Positions 1 through 6,894 of a stretch of 64,000 nt of DNA are shown here, one piece after another. How positions within the stretch are numbered: position 1 is the first letter of the stretch; each line of letters begins with the position of its first letter. Made by a program: the position numbers and the translations under genes. The notes below the pieces were generated by a model. The model saw only the letters and a list, made by a program, of their open reading frames with translations, was not told the origin of the DNA and did no database searches. The stretch is from Sediminibacterium magnilacihabitans (lineage in GTDB: Bacteria; Bacteroidota; Bacteroidia; Chitinophagales; Chitinophagaceae), in assembly GCA_002973575.1 (NCBI GenBank), contig PVEQ01000004.1, positions 62,001 to 126,000 on the forward strand, in the 5' to 3' direction.

Positions 1-836
1 CTTACCTCGTAAGCGCCCTGAACATATTGAACGAAGCGGAGATCAATTTCAAAATGGCACGTAATAAACGCCTGCATGTTGAACTCACACTTATCAAACT
101 GAATTTCCTGCAGCAGGCCATTGAACTGTCGGCAGACAATGGCACAGTGGTAAAAAAAAAGCGCATTGACGGACCGGTTGCATTTCGCGTTCAACCGATA
201 GCGCCTATGTTGTCGAAAATGAACGGTGATGCAGCTCCTGCCGGATCTAAATTATACATTGAACAAAAACCTGCTGCTCCTGCACCGGCTAACTCGCCAG
301 CCAATACTGTTCCCAGGTCTATAACAACTCCTCCCGCAAGCAATTCCAGACCGGTTCCAAAACCTGCTCCGCCACAAGGGAACAAAAAAAACCTGCTCGA
401 TGCTTTGCGTGAAAAATATGGCGATCAGTATGCCATTGAAGAAGTAAAAGAAGCAGAGGTACTGAAAATGGACAAACTGCGTGAGTGCTGGGACGCATAT
501 ACGGCAGAACTGGAACGGCAAAAAAAACATTCTTCAGTAGGCACATTCAAAATAGCTGTACTGACCATTGAAAATGATATCCGCTTTACCGTATCAGTGC
601 CCGCCCTTACAGCTCAAAAATTCGTGGAACAGGAAAGGATGATGCTCATCGATCACCTGCACCAGGCATTCAATAACCGTAGCATTAGTTTTTCCATATT
701 AGTAGATGCTTCAGAAAAAGAAGAAGTGCCGGCTCACATGCGAATGAACAGTAAAGAAAAATTCGAGCGCATCGCAGAACAATACCCGCTGGTGAAAGAG
801 CTGAGAGATAAGCTGAAACTGGAGATCGATTATTAA
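1..836 (+). CDS. dnaX: DNA polymerase III subunit gamma/tau, C-terminal part (5' truncated by window edge)
   Basis: The open frame enters from the left edge (codons in phase from base 3) and stops at 834-836, so only the C-terminal ~278 residues are visible. The first residues (NEAEINFKMARNKRLHVELTLIKL) match the conserved end of the DnaX helical collar domain, which oligomerises in the clamp loader. A Pro/Ala-rich linker of about 60 residues follows, then a tau-like C-terminal domain of about 150 residues, which in the family contacts DnaB helicase and the polymerase. The ATPase domain is off the window. Family assignment rests on the helical motif and on the linker-plus-tail layout; an internal gamma-producing frameshift cannot be judged from this part. 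Confidence 0.85.
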   Translation, partial: YLVSALNILNEAEINFKMARNKRLHVELTLIKLNFLQQAIELSADNGTVVKKKRIDGPVAFRVQPIAPMLSKMNGDAAPAGSKLYIEQKPAAPAPANSPANTVPRSITTPPASNSRPVPKPAPPQGNKKNLLDALREKYGDQYAIEEVKEAEVLKMDKLRECWDAYTAELERQKKHSSVGTFKIAVLTIENDIRFTVSVPALTAQKFVEQERMMLIDHLHQAFNNRSISFSILVDASEKEEVPAHMRMNSKEKFERIAEQYPLVKELRDKLKLEIDY

Positions 837-843
837 AATCTAC

Positions 844-948
844 CGTCATCCCGAGCAACGTCACCCTGAGCGAGTCGAAGGGGCAGCCGAGGGATCTCAT
901 GAAATGTTCGGCAGGTCCCTCGACTCGCTTCGCTCGCTCGGGATGACG
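844..948. repeat. Dispersed imperfect palindrome, family A copy 1
   Basis: Intergenic sequence with inverted ends CGTCATCCCGAGC (844-856) and GCTCGGGATGACG (936-948), and inner complementary parts (CGAGTCGAAGGG-like against CCCTCGACTCG). A related element lies at 49027-49133. It fills the gap between dnaX and the convergent SUI1 gene and could form a long hairpin that stops transcription from both sides. Confidence 0.75.
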
Positions 949-957
949 ATCTGGTGA

Positions 958-1299
958 TTATATTTTTTTAGCTTTGACATACCCATTCTTCATCAACCAC
1001 TGCAATACTTTCTCCCGTTGATCGCCCTGCACAATGATCTCACCATCTTTCGCGCTGCCACCTGTACCACAAAAATTCTTTAATTTCTTACCCAGGTCTT
1101 CTAAATCAACCTGTGTGCCAATGAAACCTGTTACCAGTGTTACAGCTTTACCGGCGCGTTGTTTGGTATCGAGTTTGATCTTCAGTAATTGTTGCGCAGG
1201 CGGCAATGTTTCCAATGCCTCTTCTTCCTGCTCGAAATGAAAATCGGGGTTGGTACTGTACACAAACCCCCTGGTATCCGGTTTATTTTTTTTACTCAT
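958..1299 (-). CDS. SUI1/YciH-like translation initiation factor
   Basis: A 113-residue protein of the eIF1/SUI1 fold. The C-terminal two thirds carry the family pattern: a TLVTGF-type strand, the segment LGKKLKNFCGTGGSAKDG, and a basic helix ending in NGYVKAKK. Bacterial homologues (YciH) are thought to affect start-codon fidelity or to act under stress; that role is not shown here. The ATG at 1299 is chosen over an in-frame TTG at 1314 because the N-terminus MSKKNKPD is typical and a purine-rich GGAATAA lies just upstream. It is the last gene after nadC (15-nt gap), so it is probably co-transcribed with it. Confidence 0.85.
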   Translation of the reverse strand: MSKKNKPDTRGFVYSTNPDFHFEQEEEALETLPPAQQLLKIKLDTKQRAGKAVTLVTGFIGTQVDLEDLGKKLKNFCGTGGSAKDGEIIVQGDQREKVLQWLMKNGYVKAKKI

Positions 1300-1314
1300 G
1301 GTTATTCCGTTCAA

Positions 1315-2175
1315 TCATTCAAAACTGGCTTTGAGGCTCAAGTCCAGGCTCTGTGCCTGGTGAATGAGTCCTCCCACACTGATATAATCCACGCCCGTTT
1401 CTGCATAAGTCTTCAGGGTATCCAGGTTGATACCGCCACTGGCTTCTGTTTCAAAACGGCCATCGATCACCTGTAAAGCCGCACGTATCTGTTCAGGTGA
1501 GAAATTATCGAGCATAATGCGAAACACTTTCCCTTCTCCAATGGCACAAACCTTCTTCACATCATCTACACTCCTGGTTTCCACTTCTATTTTCAATCCG
1601 GGCTTTTTTCGCTGAATATACTCCCACGCCTGGTTGATAGCAGGTTCCAGTCCGCCTGCATAATCAATATGGTTATCCTTCAACATGATCATATCAAACA
1701 ATCCAAACCGGTGATTAGTACCTCCGCCAATGCGAACCGCTTCTTTTTCCAGCAACCGGAAATTAGGCGTTGTTTTACGCGTATCGAGCAGGCGGGTATG
1801 ATAGCCCTTCAATTGCGCCACATACCGCTGGGTGAGGGTGGCAATGCCACTCATACGCTGCATGCAGTTCAATACCAATCGCTCGCATTGGAGTATGGTA
1901 TGCACGGTGGCTTCCACTTCAAACGCCTTCTCTCCCGCTTTCATCGGCTCACCGTCTTTTTTAAAGGGATGAAAAACCACATCCTTTTCCACTTGCCGGA
2001 AGATTTTTTCCGCTACTGCCACACCTGCCAGTATGCCATCCTGTTTGATCTTTAAAACCGCTTTCCCTTTTTTTCCGGCAGGGATCACGGCCAGGGTGGA
2101 ATGGTCTCCATCTCCTATGTCTTCCCGTAAAGCTTCTTTTACAAGGTGCTCCAATTGTTGATCGAATGATTGCAT
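1315..2175 (-). CDS. nadC: Nicotinate-nucleotide pyrophosphorylase (carboxylating), quinolinate phosphoribosyltransferase
   Basis: A full-length 286-residue QPRTase, which converts quinolinate and PRPP to nicotinic acid mononucleotide, CO2 and PPi in cytosolic de novo NAD synthesis. Visible markers are the N-terminal EDIGDGDHST segment, the RKTTP motif inside LDTRKTTPNFR, IGGGTNHR, the KDNH loop, and a C-terminal EASGGI / GVDYISVGGL barrel end. All are standard active-site elements of NadC. The SUI1-like gene follows at 15 nt, suggesting a two-gene transcript. No nadA or nadB is in the window. Confidence 0.95.
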   Translation of the reverse strand: MQSFDQQLEHLVKEALREDIGDGDHSTLAVIPAGKKGKAVLKIKQDGILAGVAVAEKIFRQVEKDVVFHPFKKDGEPMKAGEKAFEVEATVHTILQCERLVLNCMQRMSGIATLTQRYVAQLKGYHTRLLDTRKTTPNFRLLEKEAVRIGGGTNHRFGLFDMIMLKDNHIDYAGGLEPAINQAWEYIQRKKPGLKIEVETRSVDDVKKVCAIGEGKVFRIMLDNFSPEQIRAALQVIDGRFETEASGGINLDTLKTYAETGVDYISVGGLIHQAQSLDLSLKASFE

Positions 2176-2192
2176 GGCTGCAAAACTAGGAT

Positions 2193-2220
2193 TAAAATAA
2201 AGAACCCCGCCGAAGCGGGG
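2193..2220 (-). terminator. Rho-independent terminator for the DUF4783 gene
   Basis: On the minus strand a 6-bp GC stem, CCCCGC/GCGGGG (2205-2220), closes on a UUCG tetraloop and is followed by the T-rich run TTCTTTATTTT. It lies just past the stop of the minus-strand gene at 2259 and ahead of nadC, so it separates the two transcripts. Confidence 0.85.
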
Positions 2221-2258
2221 CCCTGTCTGTCAGTTTATGAGAATGATGAAAGTCCGGA

Positions 2259-2645
2259 CTAACTGATACGTATCGTAATGATCTGGTAGCGATTGTCTTT
2301 CTGCTTCAGCATTACGGTGATGTTGTAATTCTTGTTGCTTGTTTGTAATTTACCGGTGAGGTACATGGTATTACCCAACTCGCGGTCTGATTGCTTATCG
2401 AAACCTTTCACGCCGTTTTCAGCAAAAAATGACTTAAGCGCTATAGAAGCCTGGTTTTTTCCCATGTTTTTCACTTCATCTTTGTCCAGCAACTTCATAT
2501 CGATAAAATCATCAAAGTGATCGGCTATTCTATCGGCATTGACCGATTTAAAAGCCTGAACCACAGCATCAGCCCCGGGTGACTGGGCAGGAACTGCCAG
2601 TGACACCATCAATGCCCATACCGTTAATAAAAACATCTTTTTCAT
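2259..2645 (-). CDS. DUF4783 domain-containing exported protein
   Basis: 128 residues with a signal peptide (MKKMFLLTVWALMVSLAVPAQS). The mature part resembles the DUF4783 family, small Bacteroidota proteins with an NTF2-like fold: an initial helix (DAVVQAFKSVNADRIADHF), a DEVKNMGKNQA helix, and a strand-rich C-terminus ending in NRYQIITIRIS. The function is unknown. The ATG at 2645 is preferred over an upstream in-frame start at 2699 because it places the signal peptide at the N-terminus. It is divergent from gpmI (119-nt shared promoter region) and is closed by a good terminator. Confidence 0.8.
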   Translation of the reverse strand: MKKMFLLTVWALMVSLAVPAQSPGADAVVQAFKSVNADRIADHFDDFIDMKLLDKDEVKNMGKNQASIALKSFFAENGVKGFDKQSDRELGNTMYLTGKLQTSNKNYNITVMLKQKDNRYQIITIRIS

Positions 2646-2764
2646 GATATTCAGTGTTATCTTACCTTTCAAATTGCCAAAAACATGCCAAATTTGCACG
2701 CAGCGTGTTCGACGCTAAAGTTAATATCAATTCATCAAACCCAAACAGCGTAGTTTTAAACAAG

Positions 2765-4285
2765 ATGAGCAACAAAGTAATCCTGGTGATCATGGACGGA
2801 TGGGGACTCGGTAAAGTTCCTTATGCCGACGCCATTCAACATGCAAAAGTTCCTTTTGTAAGTTCTTTATATCAAAAGTATCCTAATACCACATTGATAA
2901 CTTGTGGGGAAGATGTGGGTTTGCCCGACGGGCAAATGGGCAATAGCGAAGTGGGGCACCTCAACCTCGGTGCCGGCCGCATCGTGTACCAGGAGTTGCA
3001 ACGCATCAATGTTGCCATACGTACCGGTGAATTTGCAAAGAATGAAGTGTTGTTGAACGCTATCCGTTATGCCAAGAACAATAACAAGCCTTTGCATTTA
3101 CTCGGACTGGTAAGCGATGGCGGTGTGCATTCCCATACCAGCCATTTAAAAGCCATCTGTGATGTATGTAAGGCAGAAGGACTTAACCAGGTGTTCATCC
3201 ATGCGTTCACCGATGGAAGGGATACCGATCCTAAAAGCGGACTGGGCTTCATCACTTCATTGGAAGAACATTTGAAGCAATCTGCAGGCACCATCGCTTC
3301 CGTAAGCGGACGTTATTATGCGATGGACAGGGATAAGCGATGGGAAAGAGTGAAACTGGCTTATGACTGCCTGGTAAAGGGAGAAGGCCCTGTTGCTACC
3401 AGCGCCATTGCAGCCATTGAGCAATCTTATGCAGCAGAAGTGACCGATGAGTTCATCAAACCCACCGTGATCGTTGACCAGGCGCAACAACCATTGGCGC
3501 TGATCAAGGATGGCGATGTGGCGCTCTGCTTCAATTTCCGTACCGATCGCTGCCGTGAGATCACAGAAGTGCTTACACAACAGGATCATGCCGACTTCGG
3601 TATGCGCAAGCTGAACCTGCATTACACTACCATGACCCTCTACGATCACAAATTCCAGAACGTAAACGTGGTGTTTGAAAACGATAACCTCAATAATACA
3701 TTGGGTGAAGTGTTGGCGGCCAATGGTAAAAAGCAGATCCGCATTGCGGAAACAGAAAAATATCCCCACGTTACTTTCTTCTTCAGTGGCGGGCGGGAAG
3801 ATGTTTTCCCCGGCGAATCGCGCATCATGGTTCCTTCCCCCAAAGTAGCGACTTATGATTTACAGCCCGAGATGAGTGCTTTTGAAATAACCGATAAACT
3901 CATTCCTGAAATAGAAAAAGAATCGGCCGATTTCATTTGCCTCAACTATGCCAATACCGATATGGTGGGACATACCGGCGTATTCACAGCGGCCATCAAA
4001 GCGGCGGAAACAGTAGACGCCTGTGTAAAAAGAGTGGTGGAAGCCGGATTGGCACATGGCTATACTATTTTCCTCACAGCCGATCATGGCAATGCTGATT
4101 TTATGATCAATGAAGATGGTAGTCCGAATACAGCACATACCATGAACCCGGTTCCATTCTTCATCATCGACAAAGAATGGAAAGGCACTGTTAAAAGTGG
4201 TAAACTTGGCGACCTGGCTCCTACTATTTTAACAGTGATGGGATTACCTATTCCGAAAGAAATGACGGGAAATGTTTTAATTTAA
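2765..4285 (+). CDS. gpmI: 2,3-bisphosphoglycerate-independent phosphoglycerate mutase
   Basis: 506 residues, full length for the Mn-dependent iPGM family, which interconverts 3- and 2-phosphoglycerate in glycolysis and gluconeogenesis. Visible are the N-terminal metal motif MDGWG, the catalytic-serine segment GNSEVGHLNLGAGR, the DGRDTDP loop, RYYAMDRDKRW, FNFRTDR, a YPHVTFFFSGG stretch and the second metal cluster (NTDMVGHTG, TADHGNAD). The ATG at 2765 begins MSNKVILVIMDGWG; earlier in-frame starts would add an unrelated 37-residue leader. The gene is followed by a family B repeat directly after its stop codon. Confidence 0.95.
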   Translation: MSNKVILVIMDGWGLGKVPYADAIQHAKVPFVSSLYQKYPNTTLITCGEDVGLPDGQMGNSEVGHLNLGAGRIVYQELQRINVAIRTGEFAKNEVLLNAIRYAKNNNKPLHLLGLVSDGGVHSHTSHLKAICDVCKAEGLNQVFIHAFTDGRDTDPKSGLGFITSLEEHLKQSAGTIASVSGRYYAMDRDKRWERVKLAYDCLVKGEGPVATSAIAAIEQSYAAEVTDEFIKPTVIVDQAQQPLALIKDGDVALCFNFRTDRCREITEVLTQQDHADFGMRKLNLHYTTMTLYDHKFQNVNVVFENDNLNNTLGEVLAANGKKQIRIAETEKYPHVTFFFSGGREDVFPGESRIMVPSPKVATYDLQPEMSAFEITDKLIPEIEKESADFICLNYANTDMVGHTGVFTAAIKAAETVDACVKRVVEAGLAHGYTIFLTADHGNADFMINEDGSPNTAHTMNPVPFFIIDKEWKGTVKSGKLGDLAPTILTVMGLPIPKEMTGNVLI

Positions 4286-4320
4286 TGGCTCGATGGCTCA
4301 ATACGCAATGGCTCAATGAA
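4285..4320. repeat. Intergenic repeat family B, copy 1 (ATGGCTCRATGGCTCAAT units)
   Basis: Directly after the gpmI stop codon, the unit ATGGCTCGATGGCTCAAT is followed by ACGCAATGGCTCAATG. The same words recur, with their inverse complement, at 30545-30652. No coding sense is visible. Confidence 0.7.
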
Positions 4321-4356
4321 AGACGTGAGATTTTATTAACACAAGTTATTTAGCTT

Positions 4357-4851
4357 ATGAAAATATTGAAAAGGATTGGACTGGTATTACTGGTTTTATT
4401 GGTGATATCCCAGGCTTTCAGACCCGATAAAAACAAATCTGGCGATACTACCAACAGCATTGATAAAACTTATCCTGTGCCTCACGATGTGCAGGTAATA
4501 CTGGCCAAAGCCTGTAATGATTGCCACAGCAACCTTACCCGTTATCCCTGGTATGGAGAAGTACAGCCCGTTGCCTGGTGGCTCGGCGATCACATAAAAG
4601 ATGGTAAACGCCACCTCAACTTCGATGAATTCAGCAATTACCGCATTGGCAAGCAGTATAAAAAGCTGGATGATTGTATTGATGAAGTGAAAGAAGGCGG
4701 AATGCCCATCGAATCATACACTCTTATACACAAAGATGCCGTGCTTACCGATGCAGAAAAACAAACGCTCATCAATTGGTGCGCCGGTATCCGCGACAGC
4801 ATCAAAGCAAAATATCCGGCTGATAGTCTTGTTATCAAACGCAAAAAATAA
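4357..4851 (+). CDS. Haem-binding domain protein, membrane anchored
   Basis: 164 residues with an N-terminal hydrophobic segment (residues ~7-21) that could be a signal anchor. The mature part contains a single CxxCH haem site (CNDCHSN) followed by RYPWYGEVQPVAWWLGDHI and HLNFDEFSNY. This pattern matches the Bacteroidota haem-binding domain family (Haem_bd), in which one c-type haem is held in the periplasm. A later EGGMPIESYTLIHKDA stretch with TDAEKQTLINWC is also typical. The electron-transfer partner is unknown. It is a single gene ended by a strong terminator. Confidence 0.85.
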   Translation: MKILKRIGLVLLVLLVISQAFRPDKNKSGDTTNSIDKTYPVPHDVQVILAKACNDCHSNLTRYPWYGEVQPVAWWLGDHIKDGKRHLNFDEFSNYRIGKQYKKLDDCIDEVKEGGMPIESYTLIHKDAVLTDAEKQTLINWCAGIRDSIKAKYPADSLVIKRKK

Positions 4852-4860
4852 GACAGCCCA

Positions 4861-4900
4861 TAAATACAAAAGCCTCCTGTTTAGGAGGCTTTTGTATTTA
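4861..4900. terminator. Bidirectional intrinsic terminator
   Basis: A perfect 17-bp inverted repeat (4861-4877 with 4884-4900) encloses a 6-nt loop, TGTTTA. The stem has a GCCTCC/GGAGGC core flanked by A and T runs, so a U tract is produced on either strand. It lies between the haem-binding gene (+) and the convergent DUF2442 gene (-). Confidence 0.9.
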
Positions 4901-4914
4901 TGATTTATGGGTAA

Positions 4915-5223
4915 TTAATCCTTCCTCTTGTGTGACCAACTTACGTTGAGTTCCTTTAGAAACCCTTTCAAACTAAGATCTTCGTCTACTTCCGGCCAAT
5001 GGATTCCGGCGCCATTTCCAATTAAGCTGAAATTTTTCAATTGTTGAACAGAGGCCTTTTTAAGATTTGGGTACTGATGGGTTCGAACAACAAAAGTGGT
5101 ATCATTCGTCAGGTGAATAAACATTTCCCTGTACGTTGGACTAAATTCCAATGATTGAATCTTCAAACCTTCATTATAAATGAGGTTTTCAATAGCATCA
5201 TATTTATTGTGAGAAGTAATCAT
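4915..5223 (-). CDS. DUF2442 domain-containing protein
   Basis: 102 residues. The layout is that of DUF2442: an early strand IQSLEFSPTYREMFIHLTND, FVVRTHQYPNLKKAS in the middle, and the end GAGIHWPEVDEDLSLKGFL. DUF2442 genes very often pair with DUF4160 genes in small two-gene modules suspected to be toxin-antitoxin-like; this is unproven. Here the partner lies immediately upstream but is frameshifted. The start codon of this gene lies inside the restored 3' end of that partner (overlap 5204-5223), the arrangement expected for translational coupling. Confidence 0.85.
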   Translation of the reverse strand: MITSHNKYDAIENLIYNEGLKIQSLEFSPTYREMFIHLTNDTTFVVRTHQYPNLKKASVQQLKNFSLIGNGAGIHWPEVDEDLSLKGFLKELNVSWSHKRKD

Positions 5224-5442
5224 TCCACTTTTGTTGTAAAATTACGAATTTGTTTGAAATTATTTCCATGATCTGACGTTCTTCTTTTAAGGAAAAGCCG
5301 TCTGTATAAGCAATATAATCTCAGGTTCCAGCCATATCTTTCCTATAGCATTTCCCCTTTTTACATGGATATGCATCGGCTCTTCATTTTCGTTGCTATA
5401 AAAAAAGAAACGAAACCCATTCTCTAACAAGACAGTTGGCAT
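5204..5442 (-). pseudogene. DUF4160 family gene broken by a single frameshift
   Basis: From the ATG at 5442 the protein begins MPTVLLENGFRFFFYSNENEEPMHIHV, an unmistakable DUF4160 start, and continues to KIWLEPEI before running into a stop at 5287. Moving to another frame at about 5315-5316 restores the family's C-terminus: IAYTDGFSLKEERQIM, then LQQKWNDYF, ending at a TAA at 5204-5206 that overlaps the DUF2442 start. A one-base deletion explains this. It may be a true pseudogene or an assembly error. A programmed shift is unlikely, since no slippery heptamer is present. An in-frame start at 5505 would add an untypical leader. Confidence 0.8.
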
Positions 5443-5558
5443 GCCGCAACTTACCTTGTAAGTAGATTGGCGCATTAAGTACTTTCCGCAAAAAACAGTA
5501 ATCAAGCCTTCATTGCAGAAAGTTTTTAATTTTACCTGCTAACTTTTAATTACACAAC

Positions 5559-6197
5559 ATGTTGATCCGAAAAGCTGTTTATCTTGTTTCCAGTCCATCT
5601 TTTGACAAATGCCCTAAGGCCGACAGGCCCGAATACGCATTTATTGGCAGAAGTAATGTAGGCAAGTCATCGCTCATCAATATGCTGGCCGCTAACCAAA
5701 AACTGGCCAAAACATCCGCTTCACCCGGCAAAACCCAACTGATCAATCATTTTGATGTAACCAGTGCGGCTGCTGAAAAAGCGCCGTCAGAGAAATGGTA
5801 CCTGGTAGACCTGCCCGGCTATGGATTTGCGAAAGTCTCGCAATCGAGCCGTAGAAAATGGGAGCAAATGATTGAAAACTACCTGCGTAAGCGCGAAAAC
5901 CTCACCATGGTCTTCGTGCTCATCGACAGCAGGCACAAGCCGCAGAAAATAGACCTTGAGTTCATCAGCCAACTCGACAAGTGGCAGGTGCCTTTTTCGC
6001 TTGTATTCACTAAATCGGATAAAGAAAAACCAGGCGTTGTAAAAGCCAATGTACAGGCTTTCTTTGATGCCCTGCTGGAGACCTGGCAGTTCCTCCCCAG
6101 GCATTTTGTTACGAGTTCAGAGAAAAAACAGGGAAGAGATGACATTTTGCAATTCATTCAAGAATGCAATCGGGGGAAGTTGGGAGTTGTTAGTTGA
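5559..6197 (+). CDS. engB: Ribosome biogenesis GTPase YihA/YsxC (EngB)
   Basis: 212 residues, the usual length for EngB, a small GTPase that assists 50S subunit assembly. G-motifs are all present: G1 GRSNVGKS at 30-37, G2 region around SASPGKTQ, G3 DLPGYG at 84-89, G4 TKSD at 151-154 and a G5-like TSSEK near the end. N- and C-terminal flanks (AFIGRSN, FVTSSEKKQGRDDIL) are also typical. The last codons (GVVS and the TGA stop) are formed by the left arm of repeat family C, so the repeat has entered or replaced the extreme 3' end. Confidence 0.95.
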   Translation: MLIRKAVYLVSSPSFDKCPKADRPEYAFIGRSNVGKSSLINMLAANQKLAKTSASPGKTQLINHFDVTSAAAEKAPSEKWYLVDLPGYGFAKVSQSSRRKWEQMIENYLRKRENLTMVFVLIDSRHKPQKIDLEFISQLDKWQVPFSLVFTKSDKEKPGVVKANVQAFFDALLETWQFLPRHFVTSSEKKQGRDDILQFIQECNRGKLGVVS

Positions 6198-6254
6198 TAG
6201 TTGTTAGAAATAAACTTTATCTAACAACTAACATCTATCATCTAACAACTAATT
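6185..6254. repeat. Intergenic palindromic repeat family C, copy 1
   Basis: Left arm AGTTGTTAGTTGATAGTTG is followed by a complementary right part holding AACAACTAACATCTATCA (6223-6240). The same 18-mer occurs exactly at 62097-62114. The repeat forms the stop of engB and ends at the stop of the convergent YkuK-like gene. Confidence 0.75.
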
Positions 6255-6722
6255 GACTACTTTGTCTGCACAGCAGCTACTGGCAAAAGCTTCCGGTTTG
6301 GCCTTGAAAGCAAAGCCCATACCCAGGATGTAACCCATGGCTTCACGCAGGGCATCATTGCTTTTGAAGTGCGGGTTGGTGTTGATGTCCGCATGCACTT
6401 CCATATCCACCTGGTACTTAATGAAGAGGTTGCATAGCTCGTAAGCTATTTCAACACTCTTGGCTACCTCAACCAGCATCCTTTCCTTGATGTGGAATTT
6501 CTGCTTGGTTTTTTCATTGTGGATGTACATAAAACCGCCATTGTGCTCCCGAAGAAAAACGATCACAGTGGCAAATTCGGTGTCATCTCCTTTTACCTGG
6601 CTATCGGTTCCAATACAAACTTTCAGCCGGGTGCCATTTGCCGTTTCTCTTTTGATGGCCTCTTCTACCGCATTTTTGATCGGTAGCTGAATGGTTTCTC
6701 CATTGAATTTTCTCCAACGCAT
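6249..6722 (-). CDS. YkuK-like ribonuclease H-fold protein (DUF458)
   Basis: 157 residues resembling the YkuK/DUF458 family, predicted to adopt an RNase H-like fold. Features include an initial RWRKFNGETI segment, the acidic strand CIGTDSQVKGDDTEFATVIVFL, KERMLVEVAKSVEIAY, and MEVHADINTNPHFKSN, where the Asp residues would be candidate metal ligands. No activity is established for the family, to my knowledge. The end FASSCCADKVVN carries adjacent cysteines. It is a single gene, convergent with engB. Confidence 0.8.
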   Translation of the reverse strand: MRWRKFNGETIQLPIKNAVEEAIKRETANGTRLKVCIGTDSQVKGDDTEFATVIVFLREHNGGFMYIHNEKTKQKFHIKERMLVEVAKSVEIAYELCNLFIKYQVDMEVHADINTNPHFKSNDALREAMGYILGMGFAFKAKPEAFASSCCADKVVN

Positions 6723-6825
6723 ATAAAGAAGGTTTTTGTAAGTTACCGATTAATTGGCGGAGAAAGAGCAACATAAAAATATCTTATTGTTAACAGACGT
6801 GGAAAAACCTGGCATTTCCGGGAAG

Positions 6826-6833
6826 TAACTTTG
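6826..6833 (+). promoter_or_regulatory. Candidate Bacteroidota -7 box (TAACTTTG) for the ABC exporter gene
   Basis: TAACTTTG fits the Bacteroidota -7 consensus TAnnTTTG, about 60 nt ahead of the ATG at 6895. No convincing -33 element was found at the usual spacing. Confidence 0.4.
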
Positions 6834-6894
6834 TCATTTTTTGGAGATTTGTACGGAAATTGACGGGTAAGAACATACCATCAAACCCTTACGA

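Noticed and set aside
5300-5325. Programmed frameshift in the DUF4160 gene
   Set aside because: No slippery X XXY YYZ site, no downstream pseudoknot evident, and the first-frame product stops within 20 residues. A one-base deletion or read error is simpler.
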